A DNA stretch of 64,000 bases from Favolaschia claudopus (taxonomy: Eukaryota > Basidiomycota > Agaricomycetes > Agaricales > Mycenaceae), in contig JAWWNJ010000149.1 of the NCBI GenBank assembly GCA_037176885.1, forward strand, positions 124,001-188,000. The letters run 5' to 3'. Positions 35,741-48,010 of this stretch are shown one piece after another. Position 1 is the first letter of the stretch. Each line of letters starts with the position of its first letter. The position numbers and the translations under genes were made by a program. Under the pieces are notes generated by a model. The model did not search any database and was not told where the DNA came from. It saw only the letters and a list, made by a program, of their open reading frames with translations.

Positions 35741-36206
35741 TCACATTCCTACGGCCCCACAAACCAACGCCACGGCCAAAACAATTACCGCTGAGTTCCA
35801 CCTCAGCCGCGAATCGAGCGCAGCACCCGTGTCGAAAGAGGGGTCGGAATGAGAGCCATTTTGGCACATACTGACTACATCATGCGCCATGGAACAGTTG
35901 ACGAATTGCATGAACCGGTCGGCGGTGAAGACATCGTTGTATGGGCAACCACAGGTCTTATTCACGAATGTCGCGGTGCTGCCTACGGTGTCGCAGCAGG
36001 TTCGAGTGACGGTATTTGGGTCCGAGGTAACGCATCCTGTGGCGAGATGTGAATTTGAAATTCTGTGAGTAGACTATCGAGATTCAGGCCTCGCAACTTC
36101 ACTGACCATAAAAATTGTCTGAGGCTCTTAATGTGCCAGGCTGGCCTGCACATCCTGAAGGAAATGAGGGGAAGGACGAGGATGTCGCGCTCGCAGATGA
36201 GGACAT
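35741..36206 (-). CDS. Small Cys-rich protein, member A of a five-gene family
   Basis: Exons 36107-36206 and 35741-36036 total 396 bases, 131 residues. It starts MSSSASATSSSFPSFPSGCA with no hydrophobic signal peptide. After a phase-1 intron comes the conserved block: GCVTSDP, then TCCDTVGSTATF, NKTCGCPYNDVF, and two more Cys. The last 20 residues (WNSAVIVLAVALVCGAVGM) are a hydrophobic segment ending right at the stop. Eight Cys are in the order C-C-CC-C-C-C-C. TATAAA lies about 60 bases upstream of the ATG. I do not recognise a named family. The C-terminal anchor without N-terminal signal suggests a tail-anchored protein, or a GPI-type tail if a signal exon was missed. Confidence 0.7.
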
Positions 36207-38767
36207 GGCTGACGACGACAGAGAGGATAGGAGGGGGCTCGGCGGGAATGCACACCTGCCGCCTGCGTTCAATTTATATGTGATATGAATTCATATCGCC
36301 AAGCGAGGGAATCATTATCAGCTCACTACAGCCCGCAAAGGCTGTATTGGCATGTATGACGGAGTTCAATGGCAGCGAGCGCCTAACGTTAGACGAATGG
36401 ATGGTATGGGAGGAGACCCACGCCCGCCAACGCCAACGCAGGAGACGAGAGCCCGCAAGTGCAAACGCTGGCCAAACTTTTCACTAGGGCTCGATGAGGA
36501 TTGGGCCAGGGCGACGGCAAAGTGATATCAGACGATGGATATCGCTGATTCAAGCTCGGGATGAAGTTAGGGAGGGATGCGTATCTCGCTTGTAGCGGTC
36601 AGAGAAAGAGCGAGTCCATCGGCAACGGTATTGTGTCGTCAAAGTAAATGCCTTCAAAAGGCAAGCATATGCCCAAATCGGGACAATCCCCGCATGTCCT
36701 CCTCGAAGTGAGATCCGAGAAATCCCGGAATAGAGATTTGAATGCACAGAGGTGCGAGGACTATGCAGTATAGCAAGAGCGGATGTAAGGAGAGAGAATC
36801 GAGCGTACAGCGGGATTTCAAGAAGGGATACGCCATGCACAGTGTAGACGTGACGGCCCCGAGGGAGAAATGATACACGCCAATCTTAACAACACTCATG
36901 CGCACACCCCGATGGTAAGAAGAAGCGCTCAATAGCGACGAAAAGGGTGGTGCATGAGGGCTGCAAGTCCACTGTCCAAGGTGACACGCGGAGATCGCAA
37001 AGGAAAAGGGCAGTTTGAGGAATGGCACGGGGGGCGGTACGAGTAAAAGATGGAAAGCCCTCTCGCATATCAGGAAGGAAGAGCTACGAGGACGAGATGG
37101 GAAAAGAATGACGGAGTTGCTCAGCCGCCGCTCGTTACGGAGCGTTGTCGTCTTGAACCCGAGCCGCGCTTCCGCTGGGAGGACGAATGAGCGCTCCAAG
37201 TGTCAAGTGACGACACGGAGCCTCCAACTGCCTGCACGCTTGCCGGACAAGCACTCTGCCCGTGGACTGAATACGGGCCTCGGGAACACCAAATAATGGA
37301 ATGAAGTCGTCGGTACGTATTTCTCCTTCGAATGTCGTGCCAACAAGGCCGTTGCAGGCTTTTCAACGGGTAAGATGGCAAAGGGCGTGACCTGCCGCCC
37401 GATGTGGTGGTGCGTGCAAGGTTGACGAAAAGCAGCTCGAAAAGCGCAGCATCGGTCGAAGAGGAAAGCGGGATCCGAGCCGAAAAAGGTAGACGAGGGC
37501 GTAGTTAAAAGGTCGAGCAATGAGTGACGTAGCAACGAGAACTGCGCAGGCGATGAATCGCACGAGCCGGCCGCGACGGAGGATATCAGCGTGCTCGTAC
37601 AATGAGCACGACGACAACCTGCAGAGTTGAAGGACGAAGAAAGTGCATTCAGCACATGAGCTTAGAAAGGAAGGGACAGCAGACGCACCAGAACGCGAAC
37701 GACACCATCCCGTGTCAAGTCAGTCCAGTACAGCGTCCGAGATGTACTGAGGGCGGCGGTGAGAATATAATAGTAAAGCCTACCGCTAAAATGAGATCAG
37801 CGGGGTATATTGAGGCAAAGGGAAGGTACGCACAACACTTAGATTCAAAAGCGAAAACTTGCTAAACATACATCCTCCATGAGCTGGCGCAAAACCAAGT
37901 CGAAGAAAATAGACCTACTATAATAGTCAACACCGTCAATCGATGCGCACACAACACCCTCATATACAACGTCTTCAAGCAGTATTTCTTGAACTCTGCG
38001 GTTGCTCTTCATCTTCATCGTGTCGTCCTTTTCCGTCCGTCTTTTCGGTCGCGATAATCCTGGGCGGTATGGGCTCCGAGTCCGTTCCATTCCGTCCGTT
38101 TTTTCATCCCGAAATGGACGGCTTAGAGCTCTAGATTCGACCTGTTTGACATCGTCGTCAGCGCTAAGGAGCCTGAGAGTTGAGGAGGTACGCAACGTCA
38201 CGCGTCACACCGGCTACTTCTTCTCTGTTGATCCGGTTCAAGGTTGACTTTGAGCCACCACCATCGAAAGCGACTTTGGCCGTCTGTTGCATCACTTTCA
38301 ATTTGCTTTTTGGATACTAGATCATTTTCTGTTGTATCTACTGCTTACTGGCGCCGGCACCCAGCGGCACCCATTGAACATCTTGTTCGTCAAGACACTG
38401 ACAATTGAATCTTGATTCTGAGATCCTTGGTAGCTTCGAGTTTCGATGCTGACGAGACAAATTTGGGACTCCTGTTGACTCGACACTCCTACGATGCTCA
38501 ATCCGAATCCGAATCCAAATTCTCTTGTCTTGTCGCTCTTTTTGCAACATTCACGCATGACGTGCAATCGCAAAACAACTCCCACCAAACAGTTTCTCCA
38601 AGCTCTTCTATTTTTGCTATCCTTTCAAGCTGGATAAAATTTAGTACCCCGACTGATAGAACGATTTCTCTGCCCCAACTCATATCAAAATCATGTTCCC
38701 GGTCCGCTTTGCTTCTCAGGGTTCTCGAATATAACGCGATGTACCCCGTGGCAGGAGCAACGACAAC
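36207..38767. other. 2.6 kb intergenic region, one repeat motif, no gene
   Basis: At about 36650-36850 there is a diverged copy of the sequence found right after each membrane-protein gene (GCCCAAATCGGGACAATCCCCGCATGTCC), but no membrane-protein remnant precedes it. A minus-strand open stretch at 37845-38201 (118 residues, rich in Arg/Lys/Asp) has no domain or splice support. Confidence 0.4.
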
Positions 38768-41060
38768 ATGCTTTCTCCCCGTCATTTGCTACGCTCTATC
38801 CAATCCTTTCAACTAGGATATAACCCTTGGCCGCAACACCGTACAGTATCCCACCTGTTGCTAATACATACTTGCTCATGCTGTTTCAGCATATCCTGGC
38901 CGCTGGACAACACCGATAATTATCTTTCTATTTGCACTTCTTACAGCCTTCATCGCATGCATCAATGGTGAGTCGCTTTCTCTATATAATATCGCGTCCT
39001 AGACGAATATTTCCGATAGTTCCCCTCTCCGCTTATGAGTTCATCCAGGAGGTGACTTACCGACCAAACGACACGCTTCCTGCTCTTCCCCTCAGTCGCT
39101 GGCTTCCTTCTCTGCTCCAGCCCCCAACTATCTCATTTCAGCCTCAAGTACTCACCGTTGGCGATACTTTCAATCTGAATAACTCGCTCGAAAACTCTTT
39201 CACCTTGATTAGTGCAGATGATCGCATGAATGGTGGTAATCCCGTCTCAAGTTTCTCGTATTTCAATAACCCGTTCTCTGATGGATGCGACGTGGTCTGT
39301 GGTGGTTTATTTGCAAAATTATCTGCCAACCTGACCGTCCCGCAGAGTAACATGTCGATCACTTATGACAGAGGCCTGGGGGTGCGTCTGCGATGGTCAG
39401 GACGGCATCTGGCTCATGGTGCACACAGGTTTCTGCCCAGATTAACTGCGACTTTCCCGTGAACAGCTTGACGTTGAGCTGGGAACGGATATTGAGTTGG
39501 GAACAGCTCATATCCGTTCAAGACGACAACGTTGTCGATTCTCTCTTCTATAATTTCCTGCTAGTTCTGGTCTGTGACTCTGTGGTGTGCACGTCCTCGA
39601 CCGACTAACCATTCATCGAATCCAGGTGGAAATGCTGTACATCCATCCAATCACAAACTTCGCACCCCGTTGAAGCTGACCACTAACACAGGGGCACGTA
39701 CTTGAATGACAGCACCATGGACAGCGAATACTCTGTCGTCCCCGCGTGTCCCGACCTTTCTAATATATCATATTATAACGGGAACTCAACATGCTTGAAC
39801 CTACGACCACCTAAAATGTGGGCGACAACAATCCTGCTCTTCTCAGGCAACGAGTCAGTGATTTACCCCGGTGAAGTCGCACAATCTGCCGATAACCCAT
39901 TGCCCGTTCCCTCGTTTTCCAATATGGTTCTGGATCAAGCATACGTATCAACAACCATCCAAAACATGTTCCAAATGATTTTTCACTATGTTCGCCTGCA
40001 AATGGGTGTGGTTTATCCGAACCTGATTTACTCCTCAGCAGAGATGTACAATCACAGCATATTGCCTGTAGGCCTGTCTCCAGCAACATTACACCTCAAC
40101 TCCTTCGCACTCTTCAACAGGTCTCGGGCTGCCATGGCAAATGAAACATATTTTGCGCAAATGCAAGAAATTGTTCACTTGTACAATACGACAGACCGAG
40201 TACCGGTCATGGAATATTCAAGAACGGTACCAAAGCTCAAGCCGCTTGGATCTGCGATTACAAGCGTCTTTGTCTCGACGTTTGCCATGCTCTCGACGAT
40301 CTGGGCCGTCTTTTCCCTCATAGCGGGAGCGCTTGCGAAGATGTACGCCGGTAAGCTTCTGTTCTGGTTTTAATTCATCGATACGGTAGTTGATGTCACT
40401 TACTACCTCTCAGACCGTCAAGAAACCAGGAGAGGCAAAGAGTTGAAAGACGATACCGAAGCGGGCTTCGGAGTCGATGAACAAGCCTCGAGCGAGCATA
40501 GTCGATTTCTGAATGGTTCGTCATCTCCATGCGTCTTCAAAATAAAATAAAAAACTTATAATGTGTTTTGAGATTCTGCGTCGGACACATTACAAGACGA
40601 GATGGAGTTGATGAAGCATCGCATGAAGCTGGTGGAGTCATATGTAAGGCAAATGCAACTAGCTTTCAGACGGCGCGGAGTCCCAGAGGAGGAAATCATT
40701 GGAGAGTACTAGTTCCTGCCTAAAAAGGCAAACATTTGCCCAAATCGGGACAGTTCCCGCATGTCCACCTCGAACCAAAGCGCGGAAAGTATGCGAATGA
40801 ATGGCAGAAGTATGCACGCGGAGTAGCAAGTACGAATGGACAGACGAGCGTTATTGAGCCGTATGAGGTATTTCGGAAAGGTACATGGCAAAAATCGTCC
40901 CATGGGACTCGTATATAGGTAGGTATAGGTCGCGTATGCTGCAGATTGTGCCGACAGAGGCAAATGAACCCAGGGGAAGAGTGGTTATCCGTAGTTTGTT
41001 TGGATAATCGGAGACTCCGAGGACAGAAAGTGACCGCGAGCTACGATGTCAAAGTGGGCA
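38700..41060 (+). repeat. Segmental duplication, unit 1 (membrane-protein gene plus flank)
   Basis: From about 38730 (GAATATAACGCG) through the gene and 340 bases of 3' flank to about 41060, this unit aligns with 45640-48010. The flank text AAAAAGGCAAACATTTGCCC to GGTATAGGTCGCGTATG is shared almost base for base, as is GACCGCGAGCTACG. Confidence 0.75.
38768..40712 (+). CDS. Two-pass membrane protein with glycosylated ectodomain (copy 1)
   Basis: Eight exons (38768-38840, 38890-38967, 39020-39381, 39429-39569, 39626-39636, 39692-40350, 40414-40515, 40573-40712) total 1566 bases, 521 residues. One is an 11-base microexon. The N-terminus is cytosolic-like (MLSPRHLLRSIQSFQLGYNP), followed by a membrane helix (TTPIIIFLFALLTAFIACIN). 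A roughly 350-residue ectodomain has many N-glycosylation sequons (NMS, NST, NES, NHS, NRS, NET). A second membrane helix (FVSTFAMLSTIWAVFSLIAG) and a charged helical tail (MELMKHRMKLVESYVRQM) follow. I recall similar unnamed proteins in agaricomycetes (ectodomain opening LSAYEFIQEVTYRPNDTLP), but no function. The matching exon phases in the second copy support every splice site. Confidence 0.8.
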
Positions 41061-44000
41061 ACGGTGAATTTCGATCTCGACGTGATAGCACAGAGACAAG
41101 CGGTGCGTGAAGACCGAGGCTACACGCCGAGAATGAAAAGGATGGTGGAAGTAGGTCGATTGACAGCGCGCGGGGTGTGATGGGCAGGAGCCACTTCCAC
41201 ATCCGTACGACCATGTACACGAATGGCTGAAACCCTTCCGCTACCGAACAGCGGCTTGACCTGCCTGACGGTCGGTCCCTCCTCGACGACCAAGAGCGCA
41301 GTCGGTAGGTACATGTATGTCCCCTCCGTGAATCATCGCGTCGCAAGAAGATATTTCTCCAAACTCGAAGCTCAGCATCACCGACAAGGCGATGAGCGCC
41401 CGACCCACAGATCGACGAGCTGCACCTTCGCATCAGACGCCCTTACCTCAACGGGCGGGCGTCCGGTGGAAGGAGAGGCGTCATCCTCAAATGCCGCTTC
41501 TTCTCACTGACTCTAGAAATGGGACGCGGCGGAGGTGATACCGCAGGTCGTGTGTAGGTGCCGAGCTGAAAACCTCGACATCATGACGCGTCAGCAGGTA
41601 AATGAAGGCTCGAATGATCAAGGCGGAGGCGGCGCCGGACACGAGTGACGGATCCGTTGTGCGTCGCCTCCTGTACGAGTACGACGAAGAGAAAGTGCGC
41701 GCCACCGGCACGAACACAGACACGGGGCACTGGCAGCGGCATAGCTCTGCTGCTCCGCTCCTCGAGAAAAGACTGCTTTCGCTCGATTTACACCCGTGCT
41801 CGCATAGCTCGCGCCACCATCATATTCCCCCTTGCCCGACACTCGTACGGTGCATCGCCGGGCTGCCGTGCCTGCACCGGCGCGAACGACGAGGTCAGAC
41901 CCAGCTGTTATTCTGCGGCGTCATTCCCCGACGATGGAGAACTCCGCAGCGGCGAGGTGTGAAGTAAATACGACTTTCGGGTAGATGAGCCCGAAGGTCA
42001 TATCCTCAACAATGGCGTAGTCGCCACACGAATTCGGAGATCCAGGCGGTGAGCGATGCCGCCCAACAAGGGTCGCTGTCAAGTATGTCGTTCTAGACAG
42101 CGCAGACCTGCGGATGTACGAGTCAGTTATGTATAATCAAGCGTCCACGAATCGCGGAGGAGAGAAAGACATGCGAGGAAGTGAGAAAGACACGCGCGTA
42201 GCGCAAGCGGAGATGGCGACACGATACAATGAAGCCTTGTAGGTCAACGACAGCCGCATAACGCAGCTCAGCGAAAAGAAACGCCAGAGAAGACAGGTCA
42301 GGGTAGGAAGGAGGAGGACGAGGAAGATTCAGGAAAGCATCAGCTACTCACCAAGCGCGCGCTTGTCATCTTCCTCGTCATCTCCGTCTCCGTCTTCGCA
42401 TCGATCCCCTCCCACCACCCCCTTCTCTCATCATCCGTTTCCCCATGTCTCCTGACTCTCCTCCTCCCTCGTTCATCACGATCACCCTATCCATCCCGCA
42501 CCCTTCTAGTCTTCGTGACGGCGTACGATCACCTCCTCCTCTGCAGCAACAAAGCTGCGGGGAGAGGGCGAGAGCGTGGCGAAGCTGGGGTTTGGTAGGT
42601 CGCAGAGAGCTTCGGGATAGGCAAAGTCTGCAGATGCTAGTGAGGGAGTCAGTCAGTCCTGAGTCAAGCACGGTCGCAGTGTGAATAGAAAAGAAGATGC
42701 CGGACGAAGGGGGCAGGGGCGAGGACGGGGTAGAGGAGAGGAAGGGAAGGAAGAATGTGGAGGGGGGTGGAGGTAGATTGAGAGGAGAGGAACATGAGGA
42801 AGATGGGGATGAGGAAAACGAGGTTGGGGAGAAGGGGGTGAATACGATAACACGAAAGGGAAAGGTACGAAGAAAAGAGACGGACGGATGAAGGGGAGGA
42901 AGGGGGCGAGGAAGGAAGAAAGAAAGGAAAAGGGCCACGTACCATGTCCTCGCCTCGTCTCGCCTCCCTCACTCCAACGTCCTGTCATCCTCTTCCATTC
43001 GCCTTCACCCTCCTCCCTTCATTCTTCCCCCTTCCGCAGTAACACGTTCTGATCGAGCAGACCCGAACGCAAATCGACCATGCCAGCTGCAGGTGGGTTG
43101 TCGACTGCTCCGCGGATTCGGGGGTCGTCCCTACTCTCGTCTCGACTCCTGTGCGCCGGCGAGGTCGTCGGCGTGGAGACAGCCACCAGAACATGTGAGG
43201 TAGGATGGCGGGGCGGAATTTGAGATAGATAGCTCAACGCTACATCATCACAAATCGCGCGGATGGATACATTAGTCTATTCGTAAGTTAGTATTGACGA
43301 GACGAAGGTAGAGAGAAATGAACAACCACCGTGGCACAGTGTTTCGTCATCCGGATTCAGACAAGAGCATGGGTTTGTGGTGCAGGTGGTAGGGCGATGC
43401 GTCGATGCAAGACTGTACATCGACGAAGTCAGTTGTGGTGAGGCACGTGTATGGAAGCGACGAAGAGTAGAAATAAGGAAGAGTATAGGAGGAAGGAGGT
43501 GAAAGCAAAAACGAGTTGGGGGCAAGGGGAAGGCGTAGTACGTACCGTATAGACTGCGTACTACCATGCGCTACCTCACTCATCGACAATCAGAGCATCG
43601 AAAGATTCCACTTAGGAAATTGACATCGCGAGGGCAATGGCACAAATGCCACGGGAGGGTGGGCTTGATTGGTGAAACGAAACGGAATCGAGAGAGTGCG
43701 CAAATGGTTGTGGTTTCCGGCAGAGTGTCTCCCGTTCCGGAGACGAAACGCGTGTGTTTTGAATTGTCCTTGCATTTGCCTTGCATTGGACGAGATACTG
43801 AAATGGGCAAACAGATGAGTGAAGCTTACGTTCCTCCCATGATTCTCCTACTTACTATATTATCGGGGAGAGCTAGTCGAGATCATCTTCAAGTTGCCCT
43901 GTATGTGGCCTCTTCTCGCCGCAAGTTGCTGAGTAGCAAGCCATTGACCTCTCGAGGTACGCCAATGAGAGCGTTGGAAGATTCGTCGTGGAGTGCCAAG

Positions 44001-44099
44001 GTCGATTTTATTATACTGAAGAGAGCTTGGGCACTTTGCATTGAGGCCACCGACGAGGATGATGAGAGCAAAAGAAGACGAGTGCACGCAAGGGGGCTG

Positions 44100-44350
44100 A
44101 TGGTAACGCTAGTCACACCTCCTCAACCACAACTCTCGCCAACGAATCTCCAGCTGGAGCGCTTGGGGCTCTGAGGACACCTAAACCCCTCACTCTGTTC
44201 AACTTACTCCGAATCCTTGTTGCCTCCGTAATTGAGCTGAAATCCTTCCAATGATTTTCTTCGAATACTTGTCGAATCAGTACACAAAATTCAAATTGAA
44301 ACGAAACCAAAATCCCTGAGCTTTTCGCGCTTTTCGAATCGGAGTCTTAC
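44100..44350 (+). repeat. Dispersed repeat, copy also at 59448-59690
   Basis: ATGGTAACGCTAGTCACACC aligns with ATGGTAACACCGGTCACGCC. The similarity goes on through CTGGAGCGCTTGGGGCTC versus CTGGCGAGCTTGGGGCTC and CCTCACTCTG. Short size, no coding potential and an A-box-like TGGCGCAG in the other copy would fit a SINE, but that is a guess. Confidence 0.35.
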
Positions 44351-45033
44351 TCGACGCCAAAATTCAGCTTCGTCTTACTTCTTTGATCTCCCCACTATTT
44401 CTGCTGTACTCCGGTCTACAGAGAGGACGGACTGATAGTACTTACTACCAACAAAATCTGAGTAACTCCCGGACCTACTAGTACTCCGTTGCCAGCCACT
44501 CAGCCTCAAATATAGGAACTTTGGTGTCACCGTATTGCATGAATCTACACATTCGCGCACTTCAACATCTTCCTCTCGCCCTCGCGCAACTCAACAACAA
44601 CAACACCAATTCTCTAACCAAAATTCAAAGTTGAAACTCGGGCTGTCATCATCGAATAAGCCCGTCGTGGGTCGCGCGGATTTCTACCTAGTTGTGTAGT
44701 CTCTCCTTCTTCTCCGTTTTCTCTTTGCGTTTCTCTTACTATCACCATTGCTAGCGATGTAGCGCAGCCACCCTCCAGGTTGCTCCTAAACCTTCCCCAA
44801 CTGCAGTCGAAGAGCCTCTGTGCTCCAACAAATTCAACCCCCCCGACGGCATTTGTTATAGTACGTGACCACGGTATGTTATTGACGATATCGTACTCAA
44901 TCTTGCCCTAGCCACAGACTCACTGCGAAAGGTAAAGTCTCCCTGGTGCAATTGCAAATCTTGAACTTGTACGCGCGTAGCTGAATGCATCACAGTCTAC
45001 ACAAGCTGAAAATTGAAATTCGCACGACAATCC

Positions 45034-45058
45034 TGGATTTCGGTGCCACCGAAATCCA
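45034..45058. repeat. 25-base perfect palindrome (12-bp arms, 1-base centre)
   Basis: TGGATTTCGGTG, then C, then CACCGAAATCCA. It may be a binding site for a dimeric protein, a hairpin in RNA, or a relic of an inverted insertion. Confidence 0.7.
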
Positions 45059-45639
45059 AACGTAAGTGCAGACTGTACTGTCCGTTTCAGTTTCACTGAT
45101 CTGAATCTCAATTTTCAGCACACACCAATCCCGCTTCAAATCCAGCGCAGCGTCGAGGAGGAAGTCTACTTTGCGCGTTATGAGATTTCTAGCATGCAGC
45201 ATCGAGCTGAGGACAAACATCCAAGTTCCACACCGTGGCCTGGTGGCCGTGGAGTGGTGCGAATGGAGAAAAGTGAGGTTGGCGCTTAGTTTTCGTCACT
45301 ATCTCAATTTAATTTTCAGCGCATAATAAAGCTCGGGATCATACAGTTTTCGTTACACGTAGAGTAAGAATTTCCTTTGCCCTGTGGGTGACTTTTACCA
45401 TCGACGACAACCAGAGGCGCCCAAGACACTCAATACCTTACGGTAGCGGGAATTGCTTACGACGGCGGAAATATTTTACTTACAAATGGCGGGAATTGTT
45501 TACGGAAGCGGTAGCGGGAACTGCATCATGGTGACGGTCGGAACCTTTTCATCTGTCGGCTCTTTGACATCCCACTTCAGGCTGTTACATACTAATGATG
45601 TTCCGAATCCGCTTCGCTTCACAGGATTTTTGAATATAA

Positions 45640-48010
45640 CGCGGTTTACCCCATGGCAGAAGCAACAACAGCACTGGCATGCTTTCTCCCCTTCATCTGC
45701 TACGCTCTTTTCAACCCTTTCAATTAGGATATAACCCCTGGCCGCAGCACCGTACAATATCCCACCTGTTGCTCACTACACACTTGCTTATGCTGTTTCA
45801 GCATATCCTGGCCGCTGGACGACACCGATAATCATCTTTCTGTTTGCAGTTCTTACAGCCTTGATTGCATGCATAAATGGTGAGTCGCTTTCTCTACATA
45901 ATATCGCGCCCTGGACGAATAGTTCCGCTAGTTCCCCTCTCCGCATATGACTTCGTACAGGATGTGACTTATCGACCAAACGACACACTTCCTGCTCTTC
46001 CCTTCAGTCGCTGGCTCCCTTCTCTATTCCAGCCCCCAACTATTTCCTTTCAGCCTCAAGTACTCACCGTTGGCGATACTTTCAATTTGAACAACTCTCT
46101 CGCTAATTTCACCCTAACTGGTGTATACGATCGCATGAACGGCGGTACTCCCGTCTCAACTTTCTCGTATTTCAACAATCCATTCTCTGATGGGTGCGAC
46201 ATCGTATGTGCTGGTTTACCTGCAAACTTATCCGCCAACCTAACCGTCCTATAGAGTAACATGTCGATCTATTATGATGGCCAATTCTCGCCAATGGTAA
46301 TTATCACCATGACACCGTTCTCTGCAAAGGTACGTCTACGATGGTTAGCGCCGCATTTGCCAGTGGCTCATCCTGCACTCAGCTCTCCGCCCAGATCAAC
46401 TGCGACTTTCCTGTGACTCGCTTGACGATGACCTGGGAAGGCATTGTGACAAACGAGCTCGGGAACCAGCTCAGGAACAACATTCTGGATGATCTCTTCA
46501 CTTCTATCACATTAGATCTGGTCTGTGGGAACATATACACGCATTCTCGATCGACTAAACTAATCATTTATGCAGCTGAAAATGTTGTACGTCCGTCGAA
46601 ACGGTTAACGCTTCCTTTGAACCTGACCATGAACACAGAATAACGTACTTGGATGTCAGCGAATACTCTGTCATCCCAGCTTGTCCTGACCATTCGAATC
46701 CCAATACAAACTCAACATGCTTGAGGCTACAACCATCTGAGTTTCGGGCGACATATTTCCGGCTCGTCTCAGGCAACGAGTCCGTGTATTATCCTAGCAA
46801 GGATCAGACACAATCTGACGATAGCCTGATATTGCCCGTTCCCTCGATTCCCGGTGTGGCTTGGGACCCAGCAGATGTATCAGCAATCATCCAAAATATG
46901 TTCCAAATGGCGTTTCACTATCTTCGCCTGCAAATGGGCGTGGTTCATCCGAACCTGATTTACGCCTCAGCGGAGTTGTACAATCACAGCATATTGCCTG
47001 TAGCCCCGCTTCTAGTAATGTTTGACCCTTACTTGGCAAGCGTAAACAGGTCTCGGGCTGCAATGGCAAATGAAACATATTTTGCGCAAATGCGAGAAAT
47101 TGTGCACTTGTACAATACCTCGGATCGAGTACCTGTCATGGAATATTCAAGAACGGTACCAAAGCTCAAGCCGCTTGGATCTGCAATGACAAGTGTCTTT
47201 GTCTCAACGTTTGCCATGCTCTCGACGATCTGGGCCATCTTCTCCCTCATAGCAGGAGTGCTTGCGAAGATGTACGCGGGTAGGCTTCTGTTCTGGTTTT
47301 AATTCATCGATATGGTAGTTGATATCACTTATTTATCAGACCGTCGGGAAAATAAGAGAGAGAAAGAGTCGAAGTATGATGCCGAGGCGAGATTTGGAGT
47401 CGAAGAACAAGCCTTGATCGAGCATAGTCGATTTCTGAACGGTTCGTCATGTCCACGAGTTTTTGAATTGAAATTAACGAACTTTAAATTATTTTAAGAT
47501 TCTGCGTCGGACACGTTACAAGACGAGATGGAGTTAATGAAACATCGGGTGAAGCTGCTCGAGTCATACGTAAGGCATATTCAACTAACTTTCAGACGGC
47601 GCGGGGTTCCAGAGGAGGAAATTATTGGAGAATACTAGTCCCTGCCTAAAAAGGCAAACATTTGCCCAAATCGGGACATTCCCCGCATGTCCACCTCGAA
47701 TCAAAGCGCGGAAAGTGCGTAAATAAATAGGAGAAATACACGGATGCAGGCAGAGTAGCAAGTACGAATGCACAGAGGAGTATTGAGGCGTATGAAGCAT
47801 CTCAGAAAGGTACATAGCAAAAATCATCCAATGGTACTTGTATAGGTATAGGTCGCGTATGCCGCAGATTGTGTCGACAGAGGCAAGTCAATCCGGGGGG
47901 GAGTCACATGCTCACTTCTATTGGAAGATAATATGGCCCGCATCGCTCGTTGATCGTAGAAGGAAATGACCGCGAGCTACGGCGTCAAACAGCGGCGATT
48001 TTCAATCTCG
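45640..48010 (+). repeat. Segmental duplication, unit 2
   Basis: The partner of 38700-41060. Exons are closely similar and even introns and the 3' flank are alignable, so the duplication is fairly recent. Unit distance is about 6.9 kb. Confidence 0.75.
45679..47638 (+). pseudogene. Two-pass membrane protein (copy 2) with one in-frame TAG
   Basis: The same eight exons as copy 1 (45679-45751, 45802-45879, 45932-46329, 46383-46520, 46576-46586, 46639-47279, 47340-47441, 47499-47638) total 1581 bases, 527 codons including stop. The frame is open throughout except for TAG at 46252-46254, codon 158, where copy 1 has CAG (Gln) in NLTVPQSNMS. The 11-base microexon and all intron phases are kept. The ectodomain is 12 residues longer before intron 3. 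With one nonsense codon and otherwise intact exons, it is a very young pseudogene, an assembly error, or a stop that is read through; I consider the first most likely. Confidence 0.7.

Larger units (their letters stand above)
40713..45678. other. 5 kb between the two membrane-protein copies, repeats, no supported gene
   Basis: 40713-41060 is the duplicated 3' flank. 41.1-42.0 kb shares text with 48.1-48.6 kb and with 56.4-56.7 kb (TCGAATGATCAAGGCGGAG versus TCGAATCATCAAAGCGGAG; GGCAGCGGCATAGC versus GCGCAGCGGCATAGC). 42.3-43.1 kb is a purine-rich block that resembles 57.1-57.6 kb. An open stretch at 43566-44174 (202 residues, plus) has no recognisable domain; its 3' end lies in a repeat shared with 59450-59690. 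44.2-45.6 kb is AT-rich with a 25-base palindrome. Confidence 0.4.

Noticed and set aside
35741..36206. Hydrophobin identity for the Cys-rich family
   Set aside because: Hydrophobins have two CC pairs and a signal peptide; here there is one CC pair, a CGC and no signal peptide.
42378..42988. 186-residue and overlapping minus-strand frames rich in Pro/Ser/Leu/Phe
   Set aside because: Low-complexity translation of a purine-rich repeat; three overlapping frames are open at once, typical of composition rather than coding.
43566..44174. 202-residue plus-strand open frame
   Set aside because: No recognised domain, and its 3' end lies in a repeat shared with 59448-59690; kept only as a note.
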